Below, piece after piece: positions 1 through 8,197 of a stretch of 64,000 nucleotides of DNA; the stretch's first letter is position 1; each line of letters opens with the position of its first letter. The DNA is taken from the NCBI GenBank assembly GCA_036308645.1, contig JAXJVH010000001.1, positions 1-64,000 on the forward strand, written 5' to 3'. Made by a program: the position numbers and the translations under genes. This DNA is from RUG11462 sp036308645. GTDB taxonomy: Bacteria; Bacillota; Clostridia; Oscillospirales; Acutalibacteraceae. The notes under the pieces are model-generated. The model did no database searches. It saw only the letters and a program-made list of their open reading frames with translations, and had not been told where the DNA came from.

Positions 1-289
1 AAATAATATCGTTTACACACATAGCAACGCAGTCGATACCTACTGTGTCGTGCTTGTCCATTAAAAATGCCATTTTAAGTTTTGTACCAACACCGTCTGT
101 ACCGCTTACCAAAACAGGTTTTTCTATACCTGTTAAATCAAGTTCAAAAAGACCGCCGAAACCGCCTATATCGGACAGAGCGCCTTCGGTAAGTGTTTTT
201 GCAATGTGTTGCTTCATTAATTCAACGGCTTTGTAACCTGCGGTAATATCAACGCCCGCTTCTTTATAACTTTCACTGAAACTTTTCAT
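1..289 (-). CDS. purM: Phosphoribosylformylglycinamidine cyclo-ligase (AIR synthase), N-terminal part
   Basis: The first 96 residues are present; the rest lies beyond the left edge. The enzyme closes the imidazole ring of FGAM with ATP to give AIR, step five of purine synthesis, in the cytoplasm. The start reads MKSFSESYKEAGVDITAG, and the nucleotide-binding stretch with SGTDGVGTK, typical of the PurM N-terminal domain, follows at about residues 62-70. The ATG lies only 6 nt after the purF stop, so the two are co-transcribed from the purE promoter. Family assignment is firm; nothing can be said of the missing C-terminal domain. Confidence 0.93.
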   Translation of the reverse strand, partial: MKSFSESYKEAGVDITAGYKAVELMKQHIAKTLTEGALSDIGGFGGLFELDLTGIEKPVLVSGTDGVGTKLKMAFLMDKHDTVGIDCVAMCVNDII

Positions 290-295
290 AAAATT

Positions 296-1726
296 TTAAT
301 TCCCTTCAGAAATTTTTCTTTCAAATCTGCTTTTTTTAGTTTCTTTCGGTACTTCTGTCGGATAACAGTTGCTGAAACAAGCGTCACAGTATCCGCATTT
401 ATTCTTTGTACCAATAAGAAGAGATAAATGGTCGACATTAAGATAGCCTAAACTGTCAACACCAATTATTTCTTCAATTTCTTCGATAGTATGATTGCAA
501 GCAATAAGATTTTTTCTTGAATCAATATCCGTTCCGTAATAGCAAGGATTGAGGAACGGCGGAGCGGAAACACGCATGTGTACTTCCTTTGCGCCTGCGT
601 CACGAAGTAATTTTACAATTCTTGCGGATGTAGTGCCTCGAACAATTGAATCGTCAATAAGCACTACCCTTTTTCCTTTTACGGTTTCTTCAACGGTATT
701 AAGTTTAATTCTTACTTTATCTTCTCTTGATTTTTGCCCCGGGGAGATAAAGGTTCTGCCGATATATTTATTTTTAATAAATCCTATTCCGTAAGGTATT
801 CCTGATTGTCTTGAATAGCCGATAGCGGCGTCGATACCCGAATCAGGCACACCGATAACTACATCCGCCTGAACAGGATGCTCAAGCGCTAAACAACTGC
901 CGGCTTTAAGTCTTGCGCTATGTACCGAAATACCGTCGATTACCGAATCAGGTCTTGCAAAATAAAGATATTCGAAAATACAGATAGTAGGTTTTACCTT
1001 TTCACAATGGTCTTTAATTGAACGAATACCGTTTTTATCAAAGACAACTATTTCACCCGGCTCTATATCTCTTACAAATTTTGCTCCAACTGCGTCAAGC
1101 GCACAGGTTTCGGAGGCTACAACATAACTGCCGTCTTCGGTTTGTCCGTAGCAAAGCGGTCTGAATCCGTTTTCGTCACGAACGGCAATTAATTTTGAAG
1201 GCGACATAATTACAAGCGAATATGCGCCTTTGATTTTATTCATCGCACGATTTACGGCTTCTTCAATAGACGGCGAAGATATGCGTTCTTTGGTAATTAA
1301 ATAAGATATTACCTCTGTATCGCTTGTAGTATGGAAAATTGAACCCTGCATTTCTAACTGCTCTCGCAGTTCAAACGAATTAACAAGATTACCGTTATGA
1401 GCAAGCGCCATTCGTCCTTTAATATGATTTACAACAATAGGTTGAGCGTTAAGCATACCGTTTGTACCGGTTGTACCGTAACGCACATGACCGATTGCCA
1501 TATTGCCAAGACCTAAACTTTCCATTCTTTCGGATGTAAAAACATCGTTTACAAGTCCTACATCTTTATAATAGTTAAACAATCCGTCATCGTTAACTAC
1601 AATTCCGCAACTTTCCTGTCCCCTATGCTGTAAAGCATATAAACCGTAATAAACATCTTGAGCTACTTTGCATTTTTTGTTGGCAAAAACGCCGAAAACT
1701 CCGCATTCTTCGCGTAAATTACTCAT
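296..1726 (-). CDS. purF: Amidophosphoribosyltransferase (glutamine PRPP amidotransferase)
   Basis: First committed step of purine synthesis: PRPP plus glutamine gives phosphoribosylamine. The 476-residue protein has a class II glutaminase domain first. A seven-residue propeptide precedes Cys8 (CGVFGVF), which should become the N-terminal nucleophile after cleavage. The PRPP loop (VLIDDSIVRGTT, about residue 355) marks the phosphoribosyltransferase half. Cysteines in contexts TICIFEY, IACNHT and CGYCDAC match the four ligands of the [4Fe-4S] cluster of the Bacillus-type enzyme, where the cluster is known to confer oxygen lability. It sits 16 nt after purC and 6 nt before purM. The start has AAGGGAG upstream. 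Confidence 0.97.
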   Translation of the reverse strand: MSNLREECGVFGVFANKKCKVAQDVYYGLYALQHRGQESCGIVVNDDGLFNYYKDVGLVNDVFTSERMESLGLGNMAIGHVRYGTTGTNGMLNAQPIVVNHIKGRMALAHNGNLVNSFELREQLEMQGSIFHTTSDTEVISYLITKERISSPSIEEAVNRAMNKIKGAYSLVIMSPSKLIAVRDENGFRPLCYGQTEDGSYVVASETCALDAVGAKFVRDIEPGEIVVFDKNGIRSIKDHCEKVKPTICIFEYLYFARPDSVIDGISVHSARLKAGSCLALEHPVQADVVIGVPDSGIDAAIGYSRQSGIPYGIGFIKNKYIGRTFISPGQKSREDKVRIKLNTVEETVKGKRVVLIDDSIVRGTTSARIVKLLRDAGAKEVHMRVSAPPFLNPCYYGTDIDSRKNLIACNHTIEEIEEIIGVDSLGYLNVDHLSLLIGTKNKCGYCDACFSNCYPTEVPKETKKSRFERKISEGN

Positions 1727-1742
1727 TGAATGTATTTCTCCC

Positions 1743-2453
1743 TTATTCTCCTAAAATTCTCTTCATCATTTCCTGATAAGCATCTTCAACATTGCCTAAA
1801 TCTCTTCTGAATCTGTCCTTATCAAGTTTTTCATGAGTTTCGGAATCCCAGAAACGGCAGGTATCAGGTGAAATTTCATCTGCTAAAACAATAGTGCCGT
1901 CCGAAAGTCTGCCGAATTCAAGTTTAAAGTCAACAAGGTCAACATTAAGACCTTTGAAAAACGCTTTCATTTCTTCATTTACTTTAAAAGCAAGTTCTTT
2001 AATTCTTTCGATTTCTTCTTTAGTGGCAAGCTTTAAAGCAATTGCGTGGTATTGATTGATAAGCGGATCGCCGAGGTCATCGTTTTTATATGAAAACTCA
2101 ATAGTAGGCTCATCAAAAACAATGCCTTCTTCAACGCCGTAATTTTTAGCAAATGAGCCTGCTGAAATGTTACGGATAATAACTTCGAGAGGAACAATTG
2201 AAACTTTTTTAACCAAAGTTCTGCGCTCGTCGATTTCTTCAACAAAATGTGTAGGAACGCCTTTTTTCTCAAGCAACTGCATCATATAGTTTGTTACTCT
2301 GTTGTTTATAGCGCCTTTGCCCGAGATTGTGCCTTTTTTAAGACCGTTAAATGCAGTAGCGTCATCCTTGTAATCTACAAGCAATACTTCCGGATTTTCG
2401 GTAGCATAAACCGACTTTGCTTTGCCTTCATAAAGTTTTTCTTTGATTTCCAT
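1743..2453 (-). CDS. purC: SAICAR synthase
   Basis: Phosphoribosylaminoimidazole-succinocarboxamide synthase condenses CAIR with aspartate using ATP. The length of 236 residues is normal for the bacterial single-domain enzyme. The N-terminal KLYEGKAKSVY (about residues 6-16) is the family's first strand and nucleotide loop. VPLEVIIRNISAGSF and LVDFKLEFGR are the conserved SAICAR synthetase signatures, and DEISPDTCRFWD lies near the active site. A GGAGGA ribosome site lies 7 nt before the ATG. Gaps of 19 nt to purE and 16 nt to purF indicate one transcript. Confidence 0.97.
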   Translation of the reverse strand: MEIKEKLYEGKAKSVYATENPEVLLVDYKDDATAFNGLKKGTISGKGAINNRVTNYMMQLLEKKGVPTHFVEEIDERRTLVKKVSIVPLEVIIRNISAGSFAKNYGVEEGIVFDEPTIEFSYKNDDLGDPLINQYHAIALKLATKEEIERIKELAFKVNEEMKAFFKGLNVDLVDFKLEFGRLSDGTIVLADEISPDTCRFWDSETHEKLDKDRFRRDLGNVEDAYQEMMKRILGE

Positions 2454-2472
2454 TGTTTTGTCCTCCTAAAGA

Positions 2473-2964
2473 TTATTTGTATTGATTATATATTTTCTCG
2501 TTTTTTTCCAAAACGGCTTTTTTGTTATTTTCTCTTGCAACTATTAATTTTTCAGCCAATTCCGACTCTTCAACCGCTAAAATCTGAATAGCCAAAAGCG
2601 CCGCATTTTCAGCACCGTCAATCGCAACTGTAGCAACAGGCATTCCGCTCGGCATTTGAACTGTTGATAAAAGAGCGTCAAGTCCGTCCAAAGTTGATGA
2701 TTTAATCGGAATACCGATAACCGGTAATGTTGTATTTGCCGCAATAGCGCCTGCTAAATGAGCCGCTTTACCTGCCGCTGCGATTATAACGCCAAAACCG
2801 TTTTGAATTGCATTTTCGGAAAATTCCTTTGACGCTTCGGGTGTACGATGTGCTGAAAAAACATGTACCTCAGTCGGAACATCATAAGCCTTTAAAGTTT
2901 TAATCGCTTTTTCAACGATCGGCAAGTCGCTGTCGCTGCCCATAATTACTGCCACTTTTTTCAT
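2473..2964 (-). CDS. purE: N5-CAIR mutase (class I PurE)
   Basis: First gene of the purine operon; it rearranges N5-CAIR to CAIR. The protein of 163 residues begins MKKVAVIMGSDSDLP, with the phosphate-binding GSDSD at residues 9-13, the catalytic-region SAHRTP near residue 44 and the AGKAAHLAG motif. The open frame extends 30 codons upstream, but I place the start at the internal ATG (2964). A GGAGG lies just ahead of it, and the extension would read through the riboswitch and terminator hairpin. No purK is visible nearby, so whether N5-CAIR or AIR/CO2 is the real substrate is open; the sequence looks like ordinary class I PurE. Confidence 0.95.
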   Translation of the reverse strand: MKKVAVIMGSDSDLPIVEKAIKTLKAYDVPTEVHVFSAHRTPEASKEFSENAIQNGFGVIIAAAGKAAHLAGAIAANTTLPVIGIPIKSSTLDGLDALLSTVQMPSGMPVATVAIDGAENAALLAIQILAVEESELAEKLIVARENNKKAVLEKNEKIYNQYK

Positions 2965-2995
2965 AGATAACAGACCTCCAGAATTTAGTAAATAT

Positions 2996-3034
2996 AAAAA
3001 GGGCAGTCCTATACCGTAAAATATAAGACTGCCC
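2996..3034 (-). terminator. Regulated intrinsic terminator of the purE leader
   Basis: On the minus strand an 8-bp stem GGGCAGTC/GACTGCCC (3027-3034 and 3001-3008) with an 18-nt loop is followed by TTTTT. The 5' arm reuses the GGGC of the ZTP aptamer's last conserved segment, so ligand binding and terminator folding exclude each other. This is the usual layout of a transcription-terminating ON switch. Confidence 0.85.
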
Positions 3035-3104
3035 AGACGGTCGACATTAAACAAACAAGTTTCTTGCTCCTTTGCGGTGCTCCGCTCATCCGTCAGTCAC
3101 AAAA
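3028..3104 (-). promoter_or_regulatory. ZTP riboswitch (pfl RNA) upstream of purE
   Basis: Read on the minus strand, the leader holds GTGACTGACGG (3100-3090), a GCGG-AGCA-CCGC hairpin, a GGAGC segment, a linker of about 28 nt, then CCGTCTGGGCA (3041-3031). The GTGACTG(A/G)CGG and CCG(T/C)CTGGGC pair is the conserved core of the ZMP/ZTP-sensing pfl aptamer, whose known targets include de novo purine genes. Position directly before purE and the overlapping terminator fit. ZTP accumulates when 10-formyl-THF is short, so the switch is expected to turn the operon on under folate limitation. Confidence 0.88.
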
Positions 3105-3125
3105 AACCTTTCTGTATTTTTCTTA

Positions 3126-3155
3126 ATTTTAACACAGTATACATAGTAATGTCAA
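3126..3155 (-). promoter_or_regulatory. Sigma-A promoter of the purine operon
   Basis: The minus strand shows TTGACA (3155-3150), an 18-nt spacer and TAAAAT (3131-3126). This places the transcript start just before the ZTP aptamer, as required for a leader riboswitch. Confidence 0.75.
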
Positions 3156-3280
3156 GCAAAGTTTTACTGTATTCGGTATGTTTTTTTTGTATATTTTGCA
3201 TTAAAGCAATTATGTAATGCAATAACCATCAATTTTTAATTAATTCTATTATAGTTAATTAATCAAAGTTTAAATATGTA

Positions 3281-3312
3281 AAAAATGCACAGCGAAATTC
3301 ACTGTGCATTTT
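3281..3312 (-). terminator. Terminator of the thrS-fhs-DUF4380 operon
   Basis: The inverted repeat AATGCACAG/CTGTGCATT is followed by a T-run on the minus strand, just after the stop of the DUF4380-like gene at 3319. Confidence 0.8.
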
Positions 3313-3318
3313 ATAAAG

Positions 3319-4248
3319 TTATAAGTATTTTTGAACAAACGATTTGATAGACGACTCATCTTTGCGTTCAGGAGTGCCGACATTTTCAAAAACGTTCCAT
3401 TTTTCTGTATGAGTTGCCGTTTCACCCGGTTTTAAATAATGAACTGTGCCTATGGTTTCCATTTCAAGAATATTCTCATTGGTATATGTTTCAAAAGAAA
3501 CTCCGAAATCATCATATTCAGCATTCATCTTATGCTCGTACTTCTTTACAAAAACAGTATCTTTATATACATAAATAGCAGTACCGTTGTGCAAATCAAG
3601 ACCGAGTTTAAAAGCGTTTTTATTATTTTCATCCTGTTTAAGCGTAATATAATCTTTTCCAAGATAAAGTCTGTCATCGGCAAGATTAGTATACGGCCAC
3701 GCAACAATACGTCTGTTCGGCAAAAGTTCGGTATCAAGAGTATTATTTACCATAATCTCAAGTCCGCCCTTATTAAGAACAGTAATTGCCCAAGGCGAAA
3801 GTCTTTTTTCTTCGTTTGAAATATTTTTAACAAAATGATTTACCGTTATCTCGCCGTTATCGTCCATTTGAACGCTGTATGAACAAGCGGCGCCGTTTTC
3901 AGTTTGAGGTACTTGAGTAAACATTGCACCGTTTTCGATTAATTCAACCTCAACAGGTTTATCATCGGGAAAATATGTATCAGGCATTTTTTCAGGCGAA
4001 ACCCAAAGGCGGTGACCGCCGTAGTTAATCCATTTAGAGCCTTTTCCGAAATGTTCCTCCATAGAAGGATGCGCTGTTATATTTGTTCTATCCAAATCAT
4101 TAAACATAACATTTTCTTTACCGACAAGACCTACTCTTATAATACGAGGACCTAAATCCTTTGTAACAACCACATCGGTTTTACCGTTTGAAATTTCAAT
4201 ACATTTACCGAAATTCTCATATTCGATTTCTTTAACAGTTACTGACAT
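3319..4248 (-). CDS. DUF4380-like protein with galactose-mutarotase-like fold
   Basis: This 309-residue cytoplasmic protein has no signal peptide. It opens with VKEIEYENFGKCIEISNG and carries YGGHRLWVSPE near residue 80, the hallmark of DUF4380-type proteins, which resemble aldose epimerases in their beta-sandwich fold. Later NKGGLEIMVNN and HYLKPGETATHTE fit the same fold. The substrate is unknown; the family resemblance suggests a carbohydrate or sugar phosphate. The gene starts 14 nt after fhs and ends at the operon terminator, so it is probably expressed with thrS and fhs. I rest the call on motif recognition, and an authentic mutarotase activity should not be assumed. Confidence 0.7.
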   Translation of the reverse strand: MSVTVKEIEYENFGKCIEISNGKTDVVVTKDLGPRIIRVGLVGKENVMFNDLDRTNITAHPSMEEHFGKGSKWINYGGHRLWVSPEKMPDTYFPDDKPVEVELIENGAMFTQVPQTENGAACSYSVQMDDNGEITVNHFVKNISNEEKRLSPWAITVLNKGGLEIMVNNTLDTELLPNRRIVAWPYTNLADDRLYLGKDYITLKQDENNKNAFKLGLDLHNGTAIYVYKDTVFVKKYEHKMNAEYDDFGVSFETYTNENILEMETIGTVHYLKPGETATHTEKWNVFENVGTPERKDESSIKSFVQKYL

Positions 4249-4262
4249 ACTCTTTCTCCCTC

Positions 4263-5939
4263 TTAAAATAAACCTGAAATTACGCCGTTTTCATCAACGT
4301 CAATTTTCTCGGCAGACGGAACTTTAGGCAGTCCCGGCATAGTCATAATATCACCTGTAAGACAAACGACAAATTTTGCACCGGCAGATACTTTAACTTT
4401 TTTAACGGTAATTCTAAATCCGCTCGGTCTTCCGAGTAATTTTTGATTATCGGATAATGAATACTGCGTTTTAGCCATACATACTGGGTAATTGCTGAAT
4501 CCTAATTCTTCAAGTTTGGCAATCTCCTTTTTAGCCGCAGGCGCAAAATTAACTCCGTCGGCACCGTAAATTTTAGTAGCGATTGCTTCTATTTTTTCTG
4601 CTAACGGCATTTCATCGGGATAAGTATAAGTAAAATCATTATCTTTTTCAACTAATTTCAATACTTCTTCGGCTAACGCTTTACCGCCTTCGCCACCTTT
4701 TCCCCAAACTTCGCACAGAGCAACATTAACGCCGTATTCCTTGCATTTATCTTCTACAAGTTTAAGTTCCGCCTCGGTATCGGTCGGGAAACGGTTGATT
4801 GCGACTACGCAAGGAAGTTTAAAGTTGTTTGTAATATTTTCAATGTGCTTATAAAGATTAGGCAAACCTTTTTCGAGAGCTGAGAGATTTTCTTCGCCCA
4901 AATCCGCCTTTGCTACGCCACCGTGCGATTTTAAAGCACGAACAGTTGCTACAATTACAACTGCCGACGGATGAAGATTTGCGGCACGGCATTTAATATC
5001 GAGGAATTTTTCAGCACCGAGATCTGCGCCGAATCCTGCTTCTGTAACAACATAATCACCGAATTTCAGAGCCATTTTTGTAGCCATTACGGAATTGCAA
5101 CCGTGAGCAATATTAGCAAACGGACCGCCGTGAATAAATGCCGGAGTATGCTCAAGAGTCTGCACAAGGTTAGGTTTAAGCGCGTCTTTTAAAAGTGCTG
5201 TCATTGCGCCGTGCGCTTTTAAATCACCCGCCGTAACAGGCTCGCCGCTACGGTTATATGCAACAATTATAGACTTTAATCTTTCTTTTAAATCTGTAAT
5301 ATCGGTTGCAAGACAAAGTATTGCCATAATCTCGGAAGCAACGGTAATGTCAAATCCATCTTCCCTAGGTACTCCTTGCATTCTTCCGCCGATACCGTCG
5401 ATTATATTGCGAAGTTGACGGTCGTTCATATCAACACAACGCTTCCAAGTAATGTTTTTAACATCAATATCGAGTGCATTTCCCTGCTGAATATGATTAT
5501 CAAGCATAGCGGCAAGTAGATTGTTAGCCGCGCCTATAGCATGCATATCTCCTGTAAAATGAAGGTTAATATCCTCCATAGGAACAACTTGAGCATATCC
5601 GCCGCCTGCCGCACCGCCTTTTATACCGAACACCGGTCCTAACGAAGGCTCTCTTAAAGCGATTACAACATTTTTATTCATTGAAGAAAGGGCGTCGCCG
5701 AGACCTACGGTTACGGTAGTTTTACCCTCGCCTGCCGGAGTTGGGTTAATAGCTGTAACAAGAATTAATTTTCCGTCTTGTTTATCTTTCTTCTGCTTTA
5801 AAATATTATAATCAACTTTCGCTTTATATTTGCCGTAATATTCAATATCATCTGCTGTAAGACCTACTTTTTCTGCAATTTCTTTAATAGGAAGCATTAC
5901 GTTTTCCTGTGCAATTTCAATATCCGATTTGTAACCCAT
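4263..5939 (-). CDS. fhs: Formate-tetrahydrofolate ligase
   Basis: ATP-dependent formylation of THF to 10-formyl-THF, supplying purine synthesis and initiator-tRNA formylation. The protein of 558 residues has the normal length. It has the P-loop-like TPAGEGKTT at about residues 67-75, EPSLGPVFGIKGGAAGGG, and HGGPFANIAHGCNS. The start is ATG 5939 (MGYKSDIEIAQ), 8 nt after GGAG. The in-frame GTG nine bases earlier abuts the Shine-Dalgarno and is rejected. It begins only 12 nt after the thrS stop with no terminator between, so it should be under the thrS T-box. Confidence 0.96.
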   Translation of the reverse strand: MGYKSDIEIAQENVMLPIKEIAEKVGLTADDIEYYGKYKAKVDYNILKQKKDKQDGKLILVTAINPTPAGEGKTTVTVGLGDALSSMNKNVVIALREPSLGPVFGIKGGAAGGGYAQVVPMEDINLHFTGDMHAIGAANNLLAAMLDNHIQQGNALDIDVKNITWKRCVDMNDRQLRNIIDGIGGRMQGVPREDGFDITVASEIMAILCLATDITDLKERLKSIIVAYNRSGEPVTAGDLKAHGAMTALLKDALKPNLVQTLEHTPAFIHGGPFANIAHGCNSVMATKMALKFGDYVVTEAGFGADLGAEKFLDIKCRAANLHPSAVVIVATVRALKSHGGVAKADLGEENLSALEKGLPNLYKHIENITNNFKLPCVVAINRFPTDTEAELKLVEDKCKEYGVNVALCEVWGKGGEGGKALAEEVLKLVEKDNDFTYTYPDEMPLAEKIEAIATKIYGADGVNFAPAAKKEIAKLEELGFSNYPVCMAKTQYSLSDNQKLLGRPSGFRITVKKVKVSAGAKFVVCLTGDIMTMPGLPKVPSAEKIDVDENGVISGLF

Positions 5940-5951
5940 TATAAACACTCC

Positions 5952-7892
5952 TTATCTTGCCTTTGTTTTGATTTCTTCTACTGCTCTGTCGATAAATTCT
6001 TCAACCTTGACGGCACCTAAATCGCCGTCTTTTCTTGAACGAACCGAAACAGTACCGCTTTCAACCTCTTTTTCACCAACAATCAGCATATAAGGTATCT
6101 TTTGCAGTTGTGCCTCACGAATTTTATAACCGATTTTTTCTGCTCTGTCGTCAAGAGAAACACGAATTTCTGCATCAAGCAATTTTTCTTTAACTTCTTT
6201 TGCTTTATCAATAAATTTATCGGAAATAGGAAGAATTCTTACTTGTTCGGGCGCTAACCACATTGGGAACGCTCCGGCGTATTTTTCAATAAGAAGTGCA
6301 AGAGTACGCTCATAACATCCTATTGAAGTTCTGTGAATTATATAAGGATTTTTAGTCTTGCCATCTTTATCAACATATTCCATACCAAATTTTTCGGCAA
6401 GCATTTGGTCGATTTGAATTGTGATAAGCGTATCTTCTTTACCGAATACATTTTTAATCTGAATATCAAGTTTAGGTCCGTAGAACGCCGCTTCGCCAAT
6501 ACCTATTTTATACGGAATTTCAAGGTGGTTAAGGATTTTTTCCATCATACCCTGAGCTTCATTCCATTGCTCCGGAGTACCGATATATTTCTCTGTATCG
6601 TTCGGATCCCATTGCGAGAAACGGTATGAAACATCTTCATAAAGTCCGAGAGTTTTCAGCATATAGATAGCCAACTCAAGACAACCTTTAAACTCGTCTT
6701 CAAGTTGTTCGGGAGTACACATTAAATGTCCTTCCGAAATTGTGAACTGACGAACACGAATAAGTCCATGCATCTCACCCGATGCTTCATTTCTAAAGAG
6801 TGTTGATGTTTCGCCTAAACGCATAGGCAAATCTCTGTATGAACGCTTTCTGTTAAGATATGCTTGATATTGGAAAGGACAAGTCATAGGGCGAAGTGCA
6901 AACACTTCATCATCGCTTTCAGGGTCACCAAGTACGAACATACCGTCTAAATAATGATCCCAGTGACCTGAAACTTTGTAAAGGTCTGATTTTGCCATTA
7001 ACGGAGTTTTTGTACGTACCCAACCTCGACGTGCTTCCTCATCTTCAACAAAACGCTGCATTGTCTGCAAAACCTGCGTACCCTTTGGTAGCATAATCGG
7101 TAATCCCTGACCGATAAGATCCGAAGTTGTAAAAAGTTCCAACTCTCTGCCGAGTTTATTATGATCTCGCTTTTTAGCCTCTTCAAGCATAGTAAGGTGT
7201 TCTTCAAGCATTGACGCTTTCGGGAAAGAAATGCCGTAAATTCTGCAAAGCATTTTATTTTTCTGATTTCCACGCCAATATGCGCCTGTAACAGAAAGAA
7301 GTTTAACCGCTTTAATTCCCGATACGCTCATAAGATGTGGCCCTGCACAAAGGTCATAAAACTCGCCCTGCTCATAAAAACTCAAAGGCTCGCCTTTGCC
7401 TGCATGCTCGCGAATTAATTCTTCTTTATAAATTTCACCGTCAACTGAAACTTTTGCAATCGCTTCATCGGGAGATAAATAATATCTCTTGATTTCAGGA
7501 TTTTCTTTAACAATTTTTTTCATTTCTGCTTCAATTTTTGCCAAATCCTCTTCATTAAACGGTGTTGCTACATCCATATCATAGTAAAATCCGTTGTCAA
7601 TCGCAGGACCGATTGCCAATTTTACATCAGGGTATAATCTTAAAATAGCCTGAGCCATTAAATGAGAAGTTGTATGCCAAAAGGCTTTTTTACCCATTTC
7701 ATCGTCAAAGGTTAAAATATTAACTTCACAATCTTTATCTAATGTTGTTCGAAGATCGCAAACCTCTCCGTCGACCGTACAAGCGCAAGCCGCCTTATAT
7801 AGCCCCATACTAATAGATTTTGCAATCTCTGCGACGCTGATTCCGCTTTCGTACTCGTTTACAACGCCGCCTTTTAAAGTAACTTTAATCAT
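5952..7892 (-). CDS. thrS: Threonyl-tRNA synthetase
   Basis: This protein charges tRNA-Thr. Domains in order over 646 residues: TGS (about 1-62), the editing domain with HTTSH (73-77) and the YDLCAGPHL motif, the class II catalytic core with RPMTCPFQYQAY, LFRNEASGEMHGL and TSIGCYERTLAL, and the anticodon-binding domain from about residue 540 (PEQVRILPISD). All expected parts are present, so it should proofread Ser-tRNA-Thr. The ATG follows AAAGGAT. A 300-nt T-box leader precedes it, and fhs follows after 12 nt. Confidence 0.98.
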   Translation of the reverse strand: MIKVTLKGGVVNEYESGISVAEIAKSISMGLYKAACACTVDGEVCDLRTTLDKDCEVNILTFDDEMGKKAFWHTTSHLMAQAILRLYPDVKLAIGPAIDNGFYYDMDVATPFNEEDLAKIEAEMKKIVKENPEIKRYYLSPDEAIAKVSVDGEIYKEELIREHAGKGEPLSFYEQGEFYDLCAGPHLMSVSGIKAVKLLSVTGAYWRGNQKNKMLCRIYGISFPKASMLEEHLTMLEEAKKRDHNKLGRELELFTTSDLIGQGLPIMLPKGTQVLQTMQRFVEDEEARRGWVRTKTPLMAKSDLYKVSGHWDHYLDGMFVLGDPESDDEVFALRPMTCPFQYQAYLNRKRSYRDLPMRLGETSTLFRNEASGEMHGLIRVRQFTISEGHLMCTPEQLEDEFKGCLELAIYMLKTLGLYEDVSYRFSQWDPNDTEKYIGTPEQWNEAQGMMEKILNHLEIPYKIGIGEAAFYGPKLDIQIKNVFGKEDTLITIQIDQMLAEKFGMEYVDKDGKTKNPYIIHRTSIGCYERTLALLIEKYAGAFPMWLAPEQVRILPISDKFIDKAKEVKEKLLDAEIRVSLDDRAEKIGYKIREAQLQKIPYMLIVGEKEVESGTVSVRSRKDGDLGAVKVEEFIDRAVEEIKTKAR

Positions 7893-7910
7893 TTTAAAAT
7901 ATCCTTTCTA

Positions 7911-7957
7911 TAAAAAATAAAAAGACCTGACAACCCGTAAAAACGGGGTGTCAAGTC
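7911..7957 (-). terminator. T-box-controlled terminator before thrS
   Basis: On the minus strand a 15-bp imperfect stem (7943-7957 with 7924-7938, core ACCCCGT/ACGGGGT type) is followed by TTTTTATTTTTT. It stops transcription unless the upstream antiterminator is stabilised by uncharged tRNA. Confidence 0.85.
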
Positions 7958-7968
7958 ATAATCTTCAA

Positions 7969-8160
7969 CACGGTTCCACCCGATTCACTTGTAAAAAACA
8001 AGCCTTATCTTCCCTTTAACGCAGAGGTTACGGCTCGCCTTGAATACGGCGGCAGTTCAAGAAACGGTGCTTTTATCAACATCTTTAATTCCCTTTCAGC
8101 CTTTGAGGAATATTCTCTAAAAAGAATTAATGATAAAAGTTTTTCTATCATCACTTTTAT
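7969..8160 (-). promoter_or_regulatory. T-box leader (tRNA-Thr sensing) of thrS
   Basis: The T-box sequence GGGTGGAACCGTG lies at 7981-7969 on the minus strand. Upstream are a long stem (CTTTTATCA paired with TGATAAAAG), a hairpin CTTGAA/TTCAAG, and a third hairpin GGCTTG...CAAG just before the T-box. This matches the stem I-II-III plus antiterminator order. The only threonine codon I see at a suitable 3' side of the first stem is ACC at 8068-8066; I treat it as a candidate specifier only. Together with the promoter and terminator this accounts for the whole 305-nt gap 7893-8197. Confidence 0.88.
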
Positions 8161-8165
8161 ATTAT

Positions 8166-8194
8166 TTTAACAAACAACATAAGATTTGTCAACA
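8166..8194 (-). promoter_or_regulatory. Sigma-A promoter of thrS
   Basis: TTGACA (8194-8189), a 17-nt spacer and TAAAAT (8171-8166) on the minus strand lie a few bases after the galE stop. Confidence 0.8.
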
Positions 8195-8197
8195 TAA

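Noticed and set aside
2965..3054. N-terminal 30-residue extension of purE
   Set aside because: It crosses the riboswitch terminator and lacks a ribosome site; GGAGG sits before the internal ATG.
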